From Paulownia fortunei (Eukaryota > Streptophyta > Magnoliopsida > Lamiales > Paulowniaceae), in the NCBI GenBank assembly GCA_019321725.1, contig CM033109.1, positions 23,095,993 through 23,159,992 of the forward strand: DNA of 64,000 nt, given 5' to 3'. The notes below the pieces were generated by a model. That model had not been told where the DNA came from, ran no database searches, and worked only from the letters and a program-made list of their open reading frames with translations. Shown here piece by piece: positions 1 to 12,589 of the stretch (within the stretch, counting starts at the first letter, position 1; each line of letters starts with the position of its first letter). A program made the translations under genes and the position numbers.

Positions 1-607
1 GCACCCGTAACAGTAAACAAAAGACAGGCACAAGCATGCATTTAAATCTGTACAAACAGATTGGCGGGATAGAAATACATATAGATTGATATTATAAAAG
101 CGTAATTGCATACATATCACAGTTAAGAGTGGACACCGATAAAAAAAAAAACGGTGTATATGTATTCAGAACGTACACCCAAAAATGAGTTGTTCTATGC
201 ATCTATCCCCCCCACCCCCACCCCACCCAAAAAAAAAGAGCGATTCTGGCATGAAACATGAAAAAGTAAATTCAAAAAAATTTATGGAATCGATGATAGA
301 TCATTCTAAAAGGCTTCATCACACACAGGGGCATATGCCGTTGAAAGTAAATAGCCTATACAACACCAATGTATGCACAGACATACGAATGTTTTCATGC
401 ACAATATTTTTAAAAAGCCGAATATAAGGCGAATATACATACGCAAAAACGTCACATACCCAGCTAGCAATATACACATGGAAAAAATATTCGCAGAAAT
501 ATACAGAATACACATATGAAAAATGATCTGCACAAAATACAAAGAAACACGCAGACAATAAATTTTCTACACATAAAAAGTCCCTGACCAGTCAAAGAAG
601 CACTCAC
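1..607 (-). other. Intron 1 of the AGO5-like gene (partial)
   Basis: The stretch left of the donor at 607-606 has no extension of the Argonaute frame. It is AT-rich and carries a C-run tract on the plus strand at 207-228, which is G-rich on the transcribed RNA sense. I see no second AGO exon before the window edge, so intron 1 is at least 607 bases long. Confidence 0.6.
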
Positions 608-1078
608 ATCGTAGTGATTTAGATCTCGATCAGCCACTGTCACTAAAAAGTGGTTGGCCTTCACTATGACCTTCCGTCCAATTGTTCCGAAACCTGGCCT
701 CGCCGGATTCCTCACCGCCTTCGAAGAAGCCGGCGGCAACTGCTGCTGTTCCGGTGGCGGATTCACCGCCACCGCCGCTGGATCCTGAGACTGAGGCGCT
801 GGAACCTGAGTCGAAGGGGAAGCCTGAAGCGTAAGCTTCTGCTCCATCTCATGGCTAAGCGTGGTGGCTGGCGGCGCCGCAGTCGGCTCGAAAGGCGTAG
901 CAGATGCTGACAGCGACGGAGACGGCGGAACATTGGTGCCGCGGCCTCGACCACGGCCTGGACCGCCGCCGCGTGACTGCTGTTGACCGCGACCGCCGGA
1001 AGGCGACGGCTGTTGTCCTCTTCCGCCGCCACCGCGTCGTCCTCCTCCTCCTCCTCCTCCTCTTCCTCTTCCCGACAT
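608..1078 (-). CDS. AGO5: Argonaute 5-like protein, first coding exon (partial gene)
   Basis: This exon encodes the N-terminal 157 residues of a plant Argonaute, the small-RNA-binding core of RNA-induced silencing complexes. The ATG is at 1078-1076 and the exon ends in ...NHYD before a GTGAGT donor at 607. Residues 1-50 are Gly/Arg-rich (MSGRGRGGGG, a run of seven Gly, then RGQQ and GRGRGRG). A Pro/Ala/Ser/Gln-rich linker follows. From about residue 118 the conserved Argonaute N domain begins: LPPASSKAV, RPGFGTIGRKVIVKANHF and VADRDLNHYD. The LPPASSKAV...RPG segment and the ADRDLxHYD ending match AGO5 better than AGO1 as I remember them. AGO5-clade proteins usually act in reproductive tissue. 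The PAZ, MID and PIWI domains lie outside the window, so slicer residues cannot be checked. The length is right for a first exon of this family. AGO identity is strong; the AGO5 assignment is an inference from the N-terminus. Confidence 0.85.
1039..1063. repeat. Trinucleotide (TCC/GGA) repeat coding for poly-Gly
   Basis: An almost perfect run of CTC/TCC triplets on the plus strand encodes the glycine tract near the AGO5-like N-terminus on the minus strand. Such tracts commonly vary in length between alleles. Confidence 0.8.
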
Positions 1079-1162
1079 TATCGCCGATTTCTCAGTATAA
1101 CGGATTCCACTTACAAAGAGTCAGTTTGTGAGTGTGAGTTGTGTGACAGAGAATGGCGGAGT

Positions 1163-1172
1163 GTATATATAG
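1163..1172 (-). promoter_or_regulatory. TATA box of the AGO5-like gene
   Basis: On the minus strand the sequence reads CTATATATAC about 85-95 bases upstream of the ATG. A leader follows with CT-rich and ACACTCAC-type sequence, as is common around plant transcription starts. Spacing predicts a start site near 1130-1140 and a leader of about 55-60 bases. The call rests on motif and spacing only. Confidence 0.6.
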
Positions 1173-1250
1173 GTGGCGGAAGGGAAGAGGCGTCTGTAGA
1201 CTTAGTGGGGACTTGGGTCTGGACTTTCGAATATTTTTAATGCGGTTCGT

Positions 1251-3480
1251 ACAGTGACACGCTAGAGCGCAGTCATCCTTTTAGGGAATAAAAGGCGATT
1301 AGTTTATAGATTACGGTGTGTTGTGCGTGGAAACTGCTGAGAATTGGAATGACCGCAGGGAATTGAATTGTGGAGAATGTTGGCTCCGGGGAAAGAGGTG
1401 AGAAAATGACGAGAATGAGAAAAGGCATGCGAGGAAAATAATAATATAATCTGATTTAATTATTTAATAATAATTAATAGAATTTAATTATAATTGTTAC
1501 GTAATGAAGTGACGGGAGAGTATACAACACTGAATGTGGTTGGACTACTTTACCCCTGAGATTCCAGTTAAATTCCTATTTAGTCACTGGTACCTTTTTT
1601 ACCAAGACAAACTTTTTTTTTTTTTTTTTCACGCATCATTGTCTAATTTATTAATTCATATATTCACATTAGAAGCATTTATACCTTATCCAATTGTGAT
1701 CGCATAGAATGTTGATTTCATACTCTGTCTATCAGTGCAACTTTGTAAAACTTATAATTATAATTATAATGAAAGACCACAAAAAGATTAAGAAAAATGA
1801 TATTTTTATTAAATATGAGTCTGTTCATTAGGTACCAGATGGATGATGCAATTATATTTATATGTGTGTGTATATATATATATATGTATGTATATTTATA
1901 AAATATCTATTGATGAAATTAGTATATTTCAACCTTAACCCAACTACACACTCAAATCTAAGAAATCCAGTCAAGTAAGAGGTTCAAGTGGCTCAAATAT
2001 CAAATATTAATCTAACAAGCCACACAAACCTATGAGATTTAAATTATATCAAAAATCTATGAGCCTCATGTTTCAAACAGTCAAATATAAGTGCCTCCTA
2101 CACATTTATAAGGTACGCAATTTATATGATTTAATATCTATTTTAACTTTAGTTTTGTTCTTTTGAATACTTGTTGAGTTAAGTATCAGAAATTTTTTTT
2201 CGAAACACTCCTGAATACCCCATAACAATTTGTTCATATTGTAAGTGAAAAACCATAACATAAAAATATGAGTTGTTTGTTGATTAGAGAATATGAAAAA
2301 TATTCATCCACCTAGAGGATAAGAACTATATATCCGCATCACACATGCTCATTGCATGACTAATAACTTTGATTATATAGCTCCTACCAACATATATTTT
2401 GCATGTTTAAAGATATGAATAAAATTTATCTTTATTATTGTTTTATAGTTAAATTAATCTTGTATGAATGTATAATGTATTAGTGCGAGGTATGTGTTAT
2501 TTGTAATATATATATAATTTAAAAATAGTATAATTATTTAATAATTGTGCCAAAGTTTGTTGTATTTTTGCCTTTCGGGTATAACTATACTATGTGAAGC
2601 AAAATTGTAACAACGCATTGATAAAAAAGGTTGTTCAAAGAAAATATTTTTTTTTTTCACATTTTAAGTAAAGATAAAGGGAAAATGGTATTGTGAAGTT
2701 AAATTTAATTATTTGGCTCACAATAATTAGGCCTTGTACAATCTCTTTAAGAAAGAAAAGTTGTAGGAAAATATTTGACTATTGCAATAGAAGGACATAA
2801 CTCTACTGCTCCTAAGAAATATAAAAATAAAACATTTTTCTTGCCTATAAAATAAAAATGAAGTACCTAAGCTCCTAAGAAAATACATTTATCTAAAATT
2901 TGATTTGTGCATAGATGAAAAAACATACAAAAAGCAGTAAGAAAAAAAAAACACTCAATATGTGCATGTAATGAGCAAAGCTTAATCATTTTCTGAAATA
3001 ATAAATATATAGGTCATTTTTATCATTTAATGCCTAGTGCACAATGAATCTCATTTTTCTTAAGATTTTGGAGACATTTGAGAACATAACAAATGTGTCA
3101 CAAAAAAAAAAAAAATACTTGTAAATTCAAGTACATTAAATATTTACACATATATGTGCTCAAAATGTACACTCTGCATTCACTACTTGCTTCTAAAAGA
3201 TATATTAATCAAATTTAGTTCTTAGTAAAAAAATTATTCACTGTCCATTGAGTTTTAATGATTTATATGCAGGATATATATAGTCGATTCATTTAATAAA
3301 TAAATAAATAAAAAGTAACCAATGTTGACTCGAGCATGAATGTAAAATCAAAAAAAATAAAATGTACAGGCTATAATTTGTAAATTGAATTATTGGATGA
3401 TATTTAGTGCCACATAATATAATTTTCCCACTGAAAATTAACAAAAGCTAATTTATAATATTTAAAAAATAAAAAAGAAA
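1251..3480. other. AT-rich intergenic DNA, no gene seen
   Basis: There is no ORF with coding character. It contains homopolymer runs (poly-T near 1613-1630, poly-A near 2943 and 3103), a TG/TA microsatellite at about 1860-1890, and short AT-rich stretches. The segment nearest the AGO5-like TATA box (1251-1600) is less AT-rich and probably contains its upstream promoter. Confidence 0.6.
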
Positions 3481-3870
3481 AAAGAATCTGACCACAGGGA
3501 TAAAATGGTAAATCCGTCCAAGGCCAACAACTCCTCAGTCATCACGTACAACGAGCCATCCTGTCGCTTATATGGGACTCGCTAATCCAAAGCTTTGTCG
3601 TGCGTACTCGTCCACCGGTCCGTGAGCCCCACTCGACCAGGCACCGGCGTTTGAGTTAGAATCGGAGAGGCACGGGCACGAGCATTAGGAGCGCGTAACT
3701 ATCAGTTTCTGAAAATGAGATTGGGGTTTAAGCCATAGGAATGAGTACACTACACCTAGGTAAAAGCCTACTGTTCGTGAAACAGATTGGCGGCTGCTGC
3801 CAGCCTGCCAGGGTCGTGCCTACAGAGGAGCACGTCCCTCTAAACGTGTAACAGTTCCATTGCGTTTATT
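3481..3870. other. GC-rich island in AT-rich desert, function unknown
   Basis: About 350 bases of markedly higher GC, with many CG dinucleotides (CCACCGGTCCGTGAGCCCC, GGCACGGGCACGAGC, GAGCGCGTAAC), sit abruptly between very AT-rich flanks. No long ORF, tRNA or recognised RNA motif is present on either strand. It could be an orphan promoter, a gene relic or an unrecognised non-coding RNA. Confidence 0.4.
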
Positions 3871-5567
3871 CCCATTATAAAAATTTATTTATTTATTGGA
3901 ATTAATTTCAAGTACTATTACTATTCAATTTATTCATTCAAACCCCAAAGTATGACTGTATAAGTACGTGATTATTTTTTACTTAGTTGGATCAATTACT
4001 CATTTCGTACTATCTTTTGCAAGTAAAAAATTTGCAAAAATTATATTGTGAGAATATTTTCAATTACGGACTTCTAAAAAATGATGGAGACCTAGTGCCT
4101 CACATTGTTATTTTTAATATAAAGTACTTTTTTTAAATAAAATTTATTTTTATTTATATTTTTTTAGGACAATTTAGTTTGAAATAATGGGATTTATATT
4201 TAACGAGAATTGTTTACTTTACTTCTTAGTAGCTAAAAAAATTAATTAATTTTACAATTTAATGAATCTAAGAAATCGGGAAAGAAAAAAAAAAGATTGG
4301 TTGAATTGAACCGCGTTAACCTGAGATTGTTGAAAAAAATTAAAAAATAAATGAGAGGAAAGGAAAGAAAACATAGAGATAGCATAGTGAGATATTTGAA
4401 ATTAGAAGGCAAAGAAAAGAAAATAAAATTAAAAAAAGAAAAAGGAAAAGTGGAAGGAAACTTGTGTGATGTGTCTTCGTTCAAAGAAAGAAATTGAACG
4501 AATAAAAAGGTTGGTGTGGAAAAGAGGACAAGGAGAAAGAGAACGACGACGAAAGGAAAAGGGGTTAAAAAAAAAAGTGGGGAGGGGGAAGGTGCAAAAC
4601 GCGGGCTTTACTCCTAAAGTAAAAGTCTTATACCGTATTTGTGGAATTATTTTTCAAATGAATTTTTAAATATAAAAAATTATTTAAATTTTTTTAGGTG
4701 TTTAGTAATTTATATTAAATAAATTTTTAAAATTAATTCAAAAATTTTATTTTAAAAAAGTGATAATAGACGATTTTTAGATGTAATATGTTTATTTATT
4801 TTTTTCATAAAAATATCTAGATATATATACTTGGCGGGTACAATAAATTCAGTTACTCAATTCGAACTTGCTGAATTTTTAAAATATGAGCCTGAAATTC
4901 ACCTCAAGACCCGTTTAATCGAGTTTGGACATATATTGAGTAAGACGTGTTCATTATGGATTCAAATTTAAACTCATTCTATTATTATTTTTATTATATT
5001 ATGTGTATTAATGATCACAATTATATAAATCGACAATTATTTTTTGAGCAATTAGTAAAAAATTATTAACAATTAATATGAAATTCGACAAATACCTACA
5101 TATTTGTGGATTTGAAACCCAAAGTTGTAAAATCTGAAAACTTCAACTTTACTATTTAATTAACCATACATGTCAAATTAAGACGACAAGGTAGGAGATG
5201 AAAATATAACCAACTATACTCGGCGTATTTTTCATAATAATATTTTTAATTATTCAATGGTCACCACTCTTTCTTTCTTATGAAAAAAAAAATAAACGAA
5301 CTTTCTTTTATAATGACACAATTAATAACATAATAATATCAATATTATTTTTGGGTAGGGAATATACCAATATATTGCAACGTATGTACATAACTACTAA
5401 AACATATTTAACATGTAAAATAAGAAGAAATTAATACAAGACCTAAACAAATACTTTATCTAAATATTTTATAATTTAAGAGTATTCATTTAAATAGACC
5501 CTGTCAAAAGGAAATATTCGATATTTAATATTTACTATTTTTTCATATAAATGGTGGGTACAAAATT

Positions 5568-5632
5568 AATTCTGAAAGAACTACCCTCTGCCCAGGGCAG
5601 ACTATTGCTACCTTGGTCAGCTTTTCAGAATT
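5568..5632. repeat. Nested palindromic hairpin
   Basis: The outer arms AATTCTGAAA (5568-5577) and TTTCAGAATT (5623-5632) are exact reverse complements. Inside lies the palindrome CTGCCCAGGGCAG (5588-5600). This cruciform-capable structure has no obvious host gene. Confidence 0.6.
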
Positions 5633-7087
5633 TTTACAAAATAAAGTACCAGTCACCTCTTACCAGAAAACCATCCTCCCCAAGTAAGCATCTAATTTTA
5701 ATAAAAAAACGAGAATTAATTTCTCTTAATCTTTATTTGTTTATTTAGATTTAAATAAATTTAATTAGATTTAAATTAAAATTTTCATTTAATTTATTCA
5801 GTTGAGACATTACAACCACATTATATGTTTAGGATCTATGAATATGTGGACCCGCCAATAGAAAAAGCGTGGGTCGCTATCTTATATTATAAAAAAATAA
5901 TATAATAAATATAAATATATTCATTTTATAAGTTTATTTTGAATTAATTAAATTAAAATTAACAATTTCAACTTATTAGAAAAAAAAAAAAAAAAACTAT
6001 TGATTCTTTGACTAGTCCGAGGAACTACTTGTCCATAGCGAGACATTACCCCAACATTAAATGTTGTCTTAAGTTTCTAAGGACCTATGTGTCTTTTCAC
6101 TTTTGGACCACCAATTAAAAAAGTCTAGATGGCTTATTTTCATCCGACATCCGTGCGTAATAAAGACCGAAAGCAATTCGCTTTTGCTAATACATGTGCA
6201 ACCATAACTGCAAGATGTACAATATTAGCAGCGCTATTACTTTTGGTGCACCAATGAAACAACTCCTTCGTTATTCAAAAAGATATTCGCTTGATTGTGG
6301 GGTTTGGGATGTGCGAATTTGGAAACATCACTAACTAAAATTACGAGCTCCTTGGGTTTAATTTTAACAATTTTTTTTTAACTTTTTACAATTTAAAAAT
6401 AAAAAATATATTTATTTATTTTATTTATTTTCACAAAAAAATACCATTTATTTTTATTTTCAAATTTTCAAATATTTCACGTCTTTCAGCACATTTATTA
6501 ATCTTATTTTCAAACATATTCAAATATCATGACTTTTTATATAGAAAATATTATAAAATAAATATATTTTTATTTATAAATTTATATAGTGTACATAGAA
6601 ATATAATTAATCCAATCATATTCTTATTTTATACGAAAACCTAAAAAAATATTTTCAACTTTGAAAACTAAAAACATAATAATGTATTTGAAAATGAAAT
6701 CAAATTGGAACCTTAAAAACTCAATAAAACAAAATAATAATAATAATAAAAAAACAAAATAAATAAAAAACCATTTAATCAATGTGTTATTGCATTTACC
6801 TACTAGGATTTCAATTTATTATTAAAAGATTACATTATTTATTACATTAATATTTTCAAAATCATTGAAATAAAATTACGATTTTAAATCAAGGTTTTAA
6901 AGGATCCAGATATTGATCCGTCTCGAACCCTCCACATCTAAGTTAGACCCGTTAAACCCACTTTATAATTTAAATATATATAAATTATATATATTTAAAA
7001 TAATGCTACTGAAATATTTTAAAAAATATATTTTTTAAAAATAATATTAACATAAATACCTATAATTAAAATAAAAAATAATTAATT

Positions 7088-7142
7088 AAATGAGATGGAA
7101 CGAATTTAAAAATAAAAAATAAAAATTCGTTCCAACTCATTT
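7088..7142. repeat. 20-bp inverted repeat with A-rich loop
   Basis: The arms at 7088-7107 and 7123-7142 are reverse complements at 19 of 20 positions, separated by a 15-base A/T loop. It may be the core of a small foldback element or a short silencing-prone hairpin. Flanks are AT-rich and no target-site duplication is clear. Confidence 0.65.
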
Positions 7143-8093
7143 AAAAATCCATCCCAAATAAAATTCTTCGAATTTAAACTCAATCATTACTATTCTTAAA
7201 AAAATATCATTTAATTATAAAATTTCAAATTTTAATTTTACCACTTAAAGTCGCAATCAGTGAAATTCAAATTCAAAGTCTACATATGTAAGTATAACTA
7301 TGAAGTTTCAAAGTACAAGACTGGATTTTTATTTTTAGATAGGCATGTGACTTTTGAAAAGCAAGTCATTTTCCACATCATAGTCAATAAATCATAGCCA
7401 TTGTCCCCACTTTCCCTTTTGTGGATGTTATCCCTTCCATTTGTTCTGCTTCCAATTGTGATTGCTCTAGCCAAATTCCGTACACAATGGAAATCTGCCC
7501 CACAATAAAGGATAATAATAATAATAAATAAAGACTTTGTCAGATTATTGATTATTTAATTGAAAGTAAGTCAACATTGATTTTACAATTCAATGTAATG
7601 ATAAGAATTTTTATTTAATTAATTGTCCTTTTCGACATATTTAATTTAATTAATAGTGCTTCCTTTTGTAGATTAGTTCTCTTTTTGAATAGATGGACCG
7701 TGGCAGGTGACTGTTTGCCATGACACCAAAAACGACAAAAGAAATTTATTTCCATGGAGTGGTTGATGAAATATATATATAATTGAAAATTGGAAAATTG
7801 GCATGATAATAAAAAGACTTCAAATACTTGGACGAATTTGAATAATTATAAATGGGTTCTTGGTTTTTTTTTTTTTTTCAAACCCGTTTCACCCTATTTA
7901 AAAGTTGTCCCATTGATTTTTTTAGTTTTTATTTTAATATATATGTATTTATATATTATTATTTATTTTATAAAATTAGTTATGCTATTTTTAAAATATA
8001 TATATTTTAATATTTTAAAATTATAAAATAGATGTAATACATACAGATTCAAAATCCCTAAAAACTTTGATTGAAAGAGTTTCGAATTTTAAC

Positions 8094-9040
8094 GAGTTAA
8101 GATTGTGATTGGATTCGTTTTATAAAATAATTTAAAAAACCAAGTTGACAAATTAACAAATGTGAGTCTCTCTCGATTTTTGTGTGTGAATATAAAAATA
8201 TACTTAGAATTTGTGTGAATGTATATATACATTGATAACTATCAATTTTAATTAAATGAATTATTATCTTAATACGCCAATTTGATACCTGAAGATAAAA
8301 GAAAAAAAAAATGTATCTCATTTATTTATTTTTAAAAATGTTATTTTTCAAAAAGGAAATGTACGATTTTAACGAGAAAGCGTGTCCGAGTTTGCAAGCA
8401 ATGTTAAAGTTCATGTTTTTTATTAGTAACAAACTAAAGTGGTTTAGAATATGTTATCTTCAAGCTTCGTGAATAAGCAATTGATTATTTAAAAAAAAAA
8501 AAAGGTATATGAAATTAAAAATTGGGGGGCGAGCACAAGTTAAGGCTGTGATTGGATTTATTTTTAAAAAATAATTTTAAAAATCAAGTTGAAAACGAAA
8601 CTAAAAAATGCGATTCTTTGAATTTTTGTGTGAATATAAAAATATATTTGATTTTATCCAAATATGAAAAATATTTGGATTCACAGCTATAAATTTTGAT
8701 CAATTGAGTTATTGTCCTAATATACTGATTTGATATGCCAAGGTAAAAATAAAATAAAAAATATAACCATTGAGTTTATTTAAAATAAGAAGATATACAA
8801 CGTAACGTGACATTTGAAAATAGTGTTAAAATTTATATTGTATTATTAGCAACAGATTTATAAATGAGGAAAATTAAACCCTTTTTCGACATTTTTACTA
8901 TACAAAAATAGAAAATATTTCTAAAAATTAAAAAAATATATCTTTTTGGGTTGCAAGTGAATTTCAAGATGCAAAGTCTAGAAAAGTGGTTTAGAATCTG
9001 TGCACAAAAATTTCAAGCTTTGTAACTAAGCAATTGCTTA
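8094..9040 (+). repeat. Diverged tandem duplication (two copies of about 0.4-0.5 kb)
   Basis: Copy A (8094-8487) and copy B (8537-9040) share ordered matches. They start with AGTTAAG..TGTGATTGGATT, continue through TTTTTGTGTGAATATAAAAA and ACTATCAATTTTAATTAA versus GCTATAAATTTTGATCAA, and end with AAGTGGTTTAGAATNTGT...TTCAAGCTT, then AAGCAATTG. Copy B carries extra sequence before its shared end. The divergence suggests an old duplication. No coding frame is conserved. Confidence 0.7.
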
Positions 9041-9232
9041 GTGTTTAGATTGGATTCGATTGATCGCATGTGAGAGGGGATTTCTTAAAGATGTTTTTCT
9101 CGATTGTGACCGACAAAAATTAATCTTAATATGTTGAATTTATTACTTGCGCAAATGGAATGGTATCTTAGTACTATGCTATCTTTATTTGCACTTTCAC
9201 TTTTTTTTGTTCTCTTTTTGATTTGCCATTGC

Positions 9233-9263
9233 ACCCACACCCACACCCACACCCACACCCCAC
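9233..9263. repeat. (CCCACA)n minisatellite
   Basis: About five tandem hexamers of CCCACA end in CCCCACCACC. The minus strand therefore reads (GGGTGT)n, which can form a G-quadruplex. It is not the plant telomere repeat CCCTAAA. Confidence 0.85.
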
Positions 9264-11615
9264 CACCGAGTTATACTCATCTCATGCAAGTGTAAATGTA
9301 CCGAGAAGTTACTAAATTTTTTTTTTTTTTCTATTTTTAGTAATTAATAACATTTTATGCGATTTTTGCATATATTTCACGCATCTTATCTATTCTTTTA
9401 GAATTTTTTTTTGGAACAATAGATTTCTTTCACACTCAACTATACCAATGAGGAATTTTTTAATTTTTATTTAAATGACAGTTTCGAAAAAACGTATTTC
9501 TGCATAAAAAAGCATATTCGTAAAAAATTTTGGAAAAAGAATGAGCATTGGGCAGCGTTAAAAGCGATTTTCTTATAGAAAACTCTTTTTATCAAAAATT
9601 CAAAAAGTTTTTTTTGCGATAAATAAATAAAATAAGTAATAAAATATAACACGTTGGAATAATCTAAATCAGCCTTACTCAAAAATTGACCCTTCAGCTC
9701 TTGATTTTTATATATATTTTTTTATTTTTCGAATTTTAAATTTTTGAACAAACTAACAAAAGTTGGAACCCAAACATAAATTGAAACCCTCAAGCCTGCC
9801 TATTCAGGCCCATTTCAGAAAATGGACACATGGAATTTCAACACACGTAGGCTTTAAAAGTGGGGGGCCTGAGTTTTTGTTCTATTATTTTTATTTTTTA
9901 TTTATTTGAGTTTCAAATTTTATAAAATAAAAAAAATATATTTAAATTTAATTTATTATGTTTAACACACAAACTTATACAATTTTTTATCAATTAATCT
10001 CGAATCAAATTTTGAGTAATTTAATTAATTTTCAATACTGCCTTTTTTTTTTTTTTTTTTGGGTTCTATAAAATATATATCTACCAATAAATAAACTCAC
10101 CTACATTTGTTCATGTGATATAACATTGAAGAATGAAGAGTTTTTCAAGTCAAATATTATTTCAGCAGAATTATTACTTATTGCTCTCGTCTTGCTACAA
10201 TGTTTCCCTAAAAAAGTTATATATGTTTCCCATTTTAATAACATAGTTACATACAATGTTTCTCCTTATTTTTGAAAATAAAATTATTTAGTGCGTATAT
10301 CTATTATTGAATATTATAAACTCCAAGTTTAGATAACTTCTATTAATGAGAGTGGGCATGATCCAAAGTCCTTCACAATTATTTTAGGAACATAACGTGG
10401 TACAAAAGATTACTTCATATTGAATATCCTTAAAAATCCTAAGAAATTAATATAATTATAATTGGGAATATGTTTGATTACAAAAAAAATATGTATTCTT
10501 TAGTTTATGTTGTATGATAGAATTTAAGTGTTTCGATCTCATAGGACCTCTACTTCCATCGTCTCCATGTATCATTTCATCAACGGTCGAGCTCTTGGGT
10601 CGACAGGTCAGGTCGGATCGAGTTCAAAACAAAAAGACATTAATATTCAAGCTATTTTGATATTTTGGTGATTCATCCGATAAATTTATCATTTCAGTAT
10701 TTTACATAATTTTATTTTAATGTACACAACGTTTTGAATTATTTAGCTACTATACATGATTTTGACTTTATTGCGCTATATGGTATTGTTGGTATGCTTA
10801 CCATGAAATAATAGTGTTTGATGAAAATAATAAATTTGGTCACTTTTTTATGAGAAAAAATCAGTATATTGAACACATACTAGGTTTTTTATTATATACA
10901 ATTGTGCATACAAAATGTTGGACTTTTGACTCATATGGAGGCATTCAAGGGACTGCCCATCCACATTGCACCCAAAGGATCTCACTTACCTAAATTGACC
11001 TTTAAACTAACCTCATAATTATCTTTTTTGAAAATAATAAGGAAACAACTATGGGTTACTTTGACCCTATGAGTTATGACAAAGTCATAAATTCTAGGTT
11101 TGGAGGTGTAAATAATTTTTTTTATATAAAAATAATGACAAATAAATATTTTCAATTATATTAAAAATAGAGAGTGGGGGTAAATTTTTAAAATTTAATA
11201 TATTTACATGTAAAAATTATCACTAATATAATATTATACGTAGTTGAATTTAAGATTGTATGAGAATACTCCTGATTCCATCTTAGTTTTGATATTTGGG
11301 TTAATTCAACTGTAATTCTTGTGTATAACTTCAAGATCTCTTTTATTTTATTTAAATATTGAAAAATTTTAGTCGAGAATATCAAAACCAATTAATGTAC
11401 TTTTGATTTTAGGCATATTTTCAAAATTCGTCCTTGCAAATACAAGGATTATTAAAGTTACTTAAAACAAGTGCCCATAGTTATTAATAAAAGATGTCAT
11501 CACATAATGAACCAAATTAACAAAATAAACAGACATAAAATCCTTTTATTTCCCTCTATTTATTTTTATTCAATTTCAAACAGACAAAGACAGTGCCTCA
11601 TGTATATATATATAG
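9264..11615. other. AT-rich intergenic DNA, no gene seen
   Basis: No ORF has coding character and no RNA gene is recognised. It contains poly-T runs (about 9317 and 10043) and simple AT sequence. A short GC-richer patch near 10570-10625 has no identifiable function. Confidence 0.6.
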
Positions 11616-11641
11616 ACACACACACACACACACACACACAC
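11616..11641. repeat. (CA)n microsatellite
   Basis: About thirteen CA dinucleotides follow a short TA run (11601-11612). Confidence 0.9.
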
Positions 11642-12589
11642 GTGGAATGGTTTAAATGCCTTTTATTCATCATTTCTCAGTCTCTCTCCAAAAATAATAA
11701 AAAGGAAAAATAAATCTTATGTCCAAAATATGTTGTTATTAAATCAATTAATTCTTTTAATGGAATAATTTGAAATTGAAACCCAATTATTATATTGGAG
11801 TTGCAATTATCATTCTTTTCCACAGGGAAAAAAACAAACAATTAATGTACTATTCTGTCTTATTCATCATTTCCAGAGAATAAATTGCATTATGCCCTAG
11901 CCAGATACACGGTAAAAAGACATAAAATATAATTACGAAGATGATGTTTTCTCGTCACAATGTGCCTTAAGAATTATTATATTCATTTGGTTTGAAAATA
12001 TTAAGGATAACAATGGTGTGGATATAAGGTGGGGTTGATCAAAGCCGAGATTCACTTCACTAGGATTAATATGGACCTCAAACTTATTCAACCACATTTT
12101 AATTTAACTTCAGATTCGTCCCGAATCAAAACCTAAACTTCATCAGGTTTAACCGCTAGGACCGCATACCACTTAGTTTCGCCATTCTCTTTGTGTACCT
12201 TCTTGCTTTGGCCTATAAATATAAAAACAATACTTATTTATATAAATATTCAAATCTATAACACTACAAAGAGAAGAAGTAGCGAGATTAATAATGAGGA
12301 TTGTGAACACCTTGACCGGTTGTGGGTGGCAACAGTGCAAGGCGGAGCGAAAGATTGAAAGTTTGGATTGAATTTTCTTGTGGGAAGAGATTGGATTGAA
12401 GAATTGAAACTAATATTCTTCAGGTGCAAATATATTTTTTAATGATAAATATTGGTCGAGAAATAAATGTGAAACGAAGGATGAAAAAAAAAGGTGAAAG
12501 TTGGAACCAATGAGAGCAGCGGCCGAATAATTAAGAAAAATTGATATTTGATCACAAGTCAAACTTTATAAAACTATTTATACTCCTTA

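Larger units (their letters stand above)
3871..8093. other. AT-rich intergenic DNA with degenerate repeats
   Basis: No gene is supported. It includes an A/G-rich strand bias at 4260-4600, a nested hairpin at 5568-5632, a pair of diverged direct repeats (about 5803-5880 and 6040-6135, both with GAGACATTAC and a GGAYCTATG...GGACC-CCAAT core), and a near-perfect hairpin at 7088-7142. Scattered fragments such as ACCCGTTTAATCGAG (about 4905) and CTCGAACCCTCCAC (about 6923) look like worn pieces of dispersed plant repeats. The small ORFs here are low-complexity and have no recognisable domain. Confidence 0.5.

Noticed and set aside
185..1240. Small ORFs on the plus strand opposite the AGO5 exon
   Set aside because: They are shadows of the Gly/Arg/Pro-rich AGO5 exon in other frames, with compositions that mirror its repeats and no domain of their own.
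4466..4669. 67-codon ORF rich in Lys, Arg and Glu
   Set aside because: It comes from an A/G-rich tract. The sequence is low-complexity and there are no splice sites or promoter signals.
6900..6960. tRNA or SINE signal from GGGTTCGAGAC on the minus strand
   Set aside because: There is a B-box-like motif but no A box, no cloverleaf and no tail or target duplication.
9233..9263. Possible interstitial telomere repeat
   Set aside because: The unit is CCCACA, not the plant CCCTAAA.
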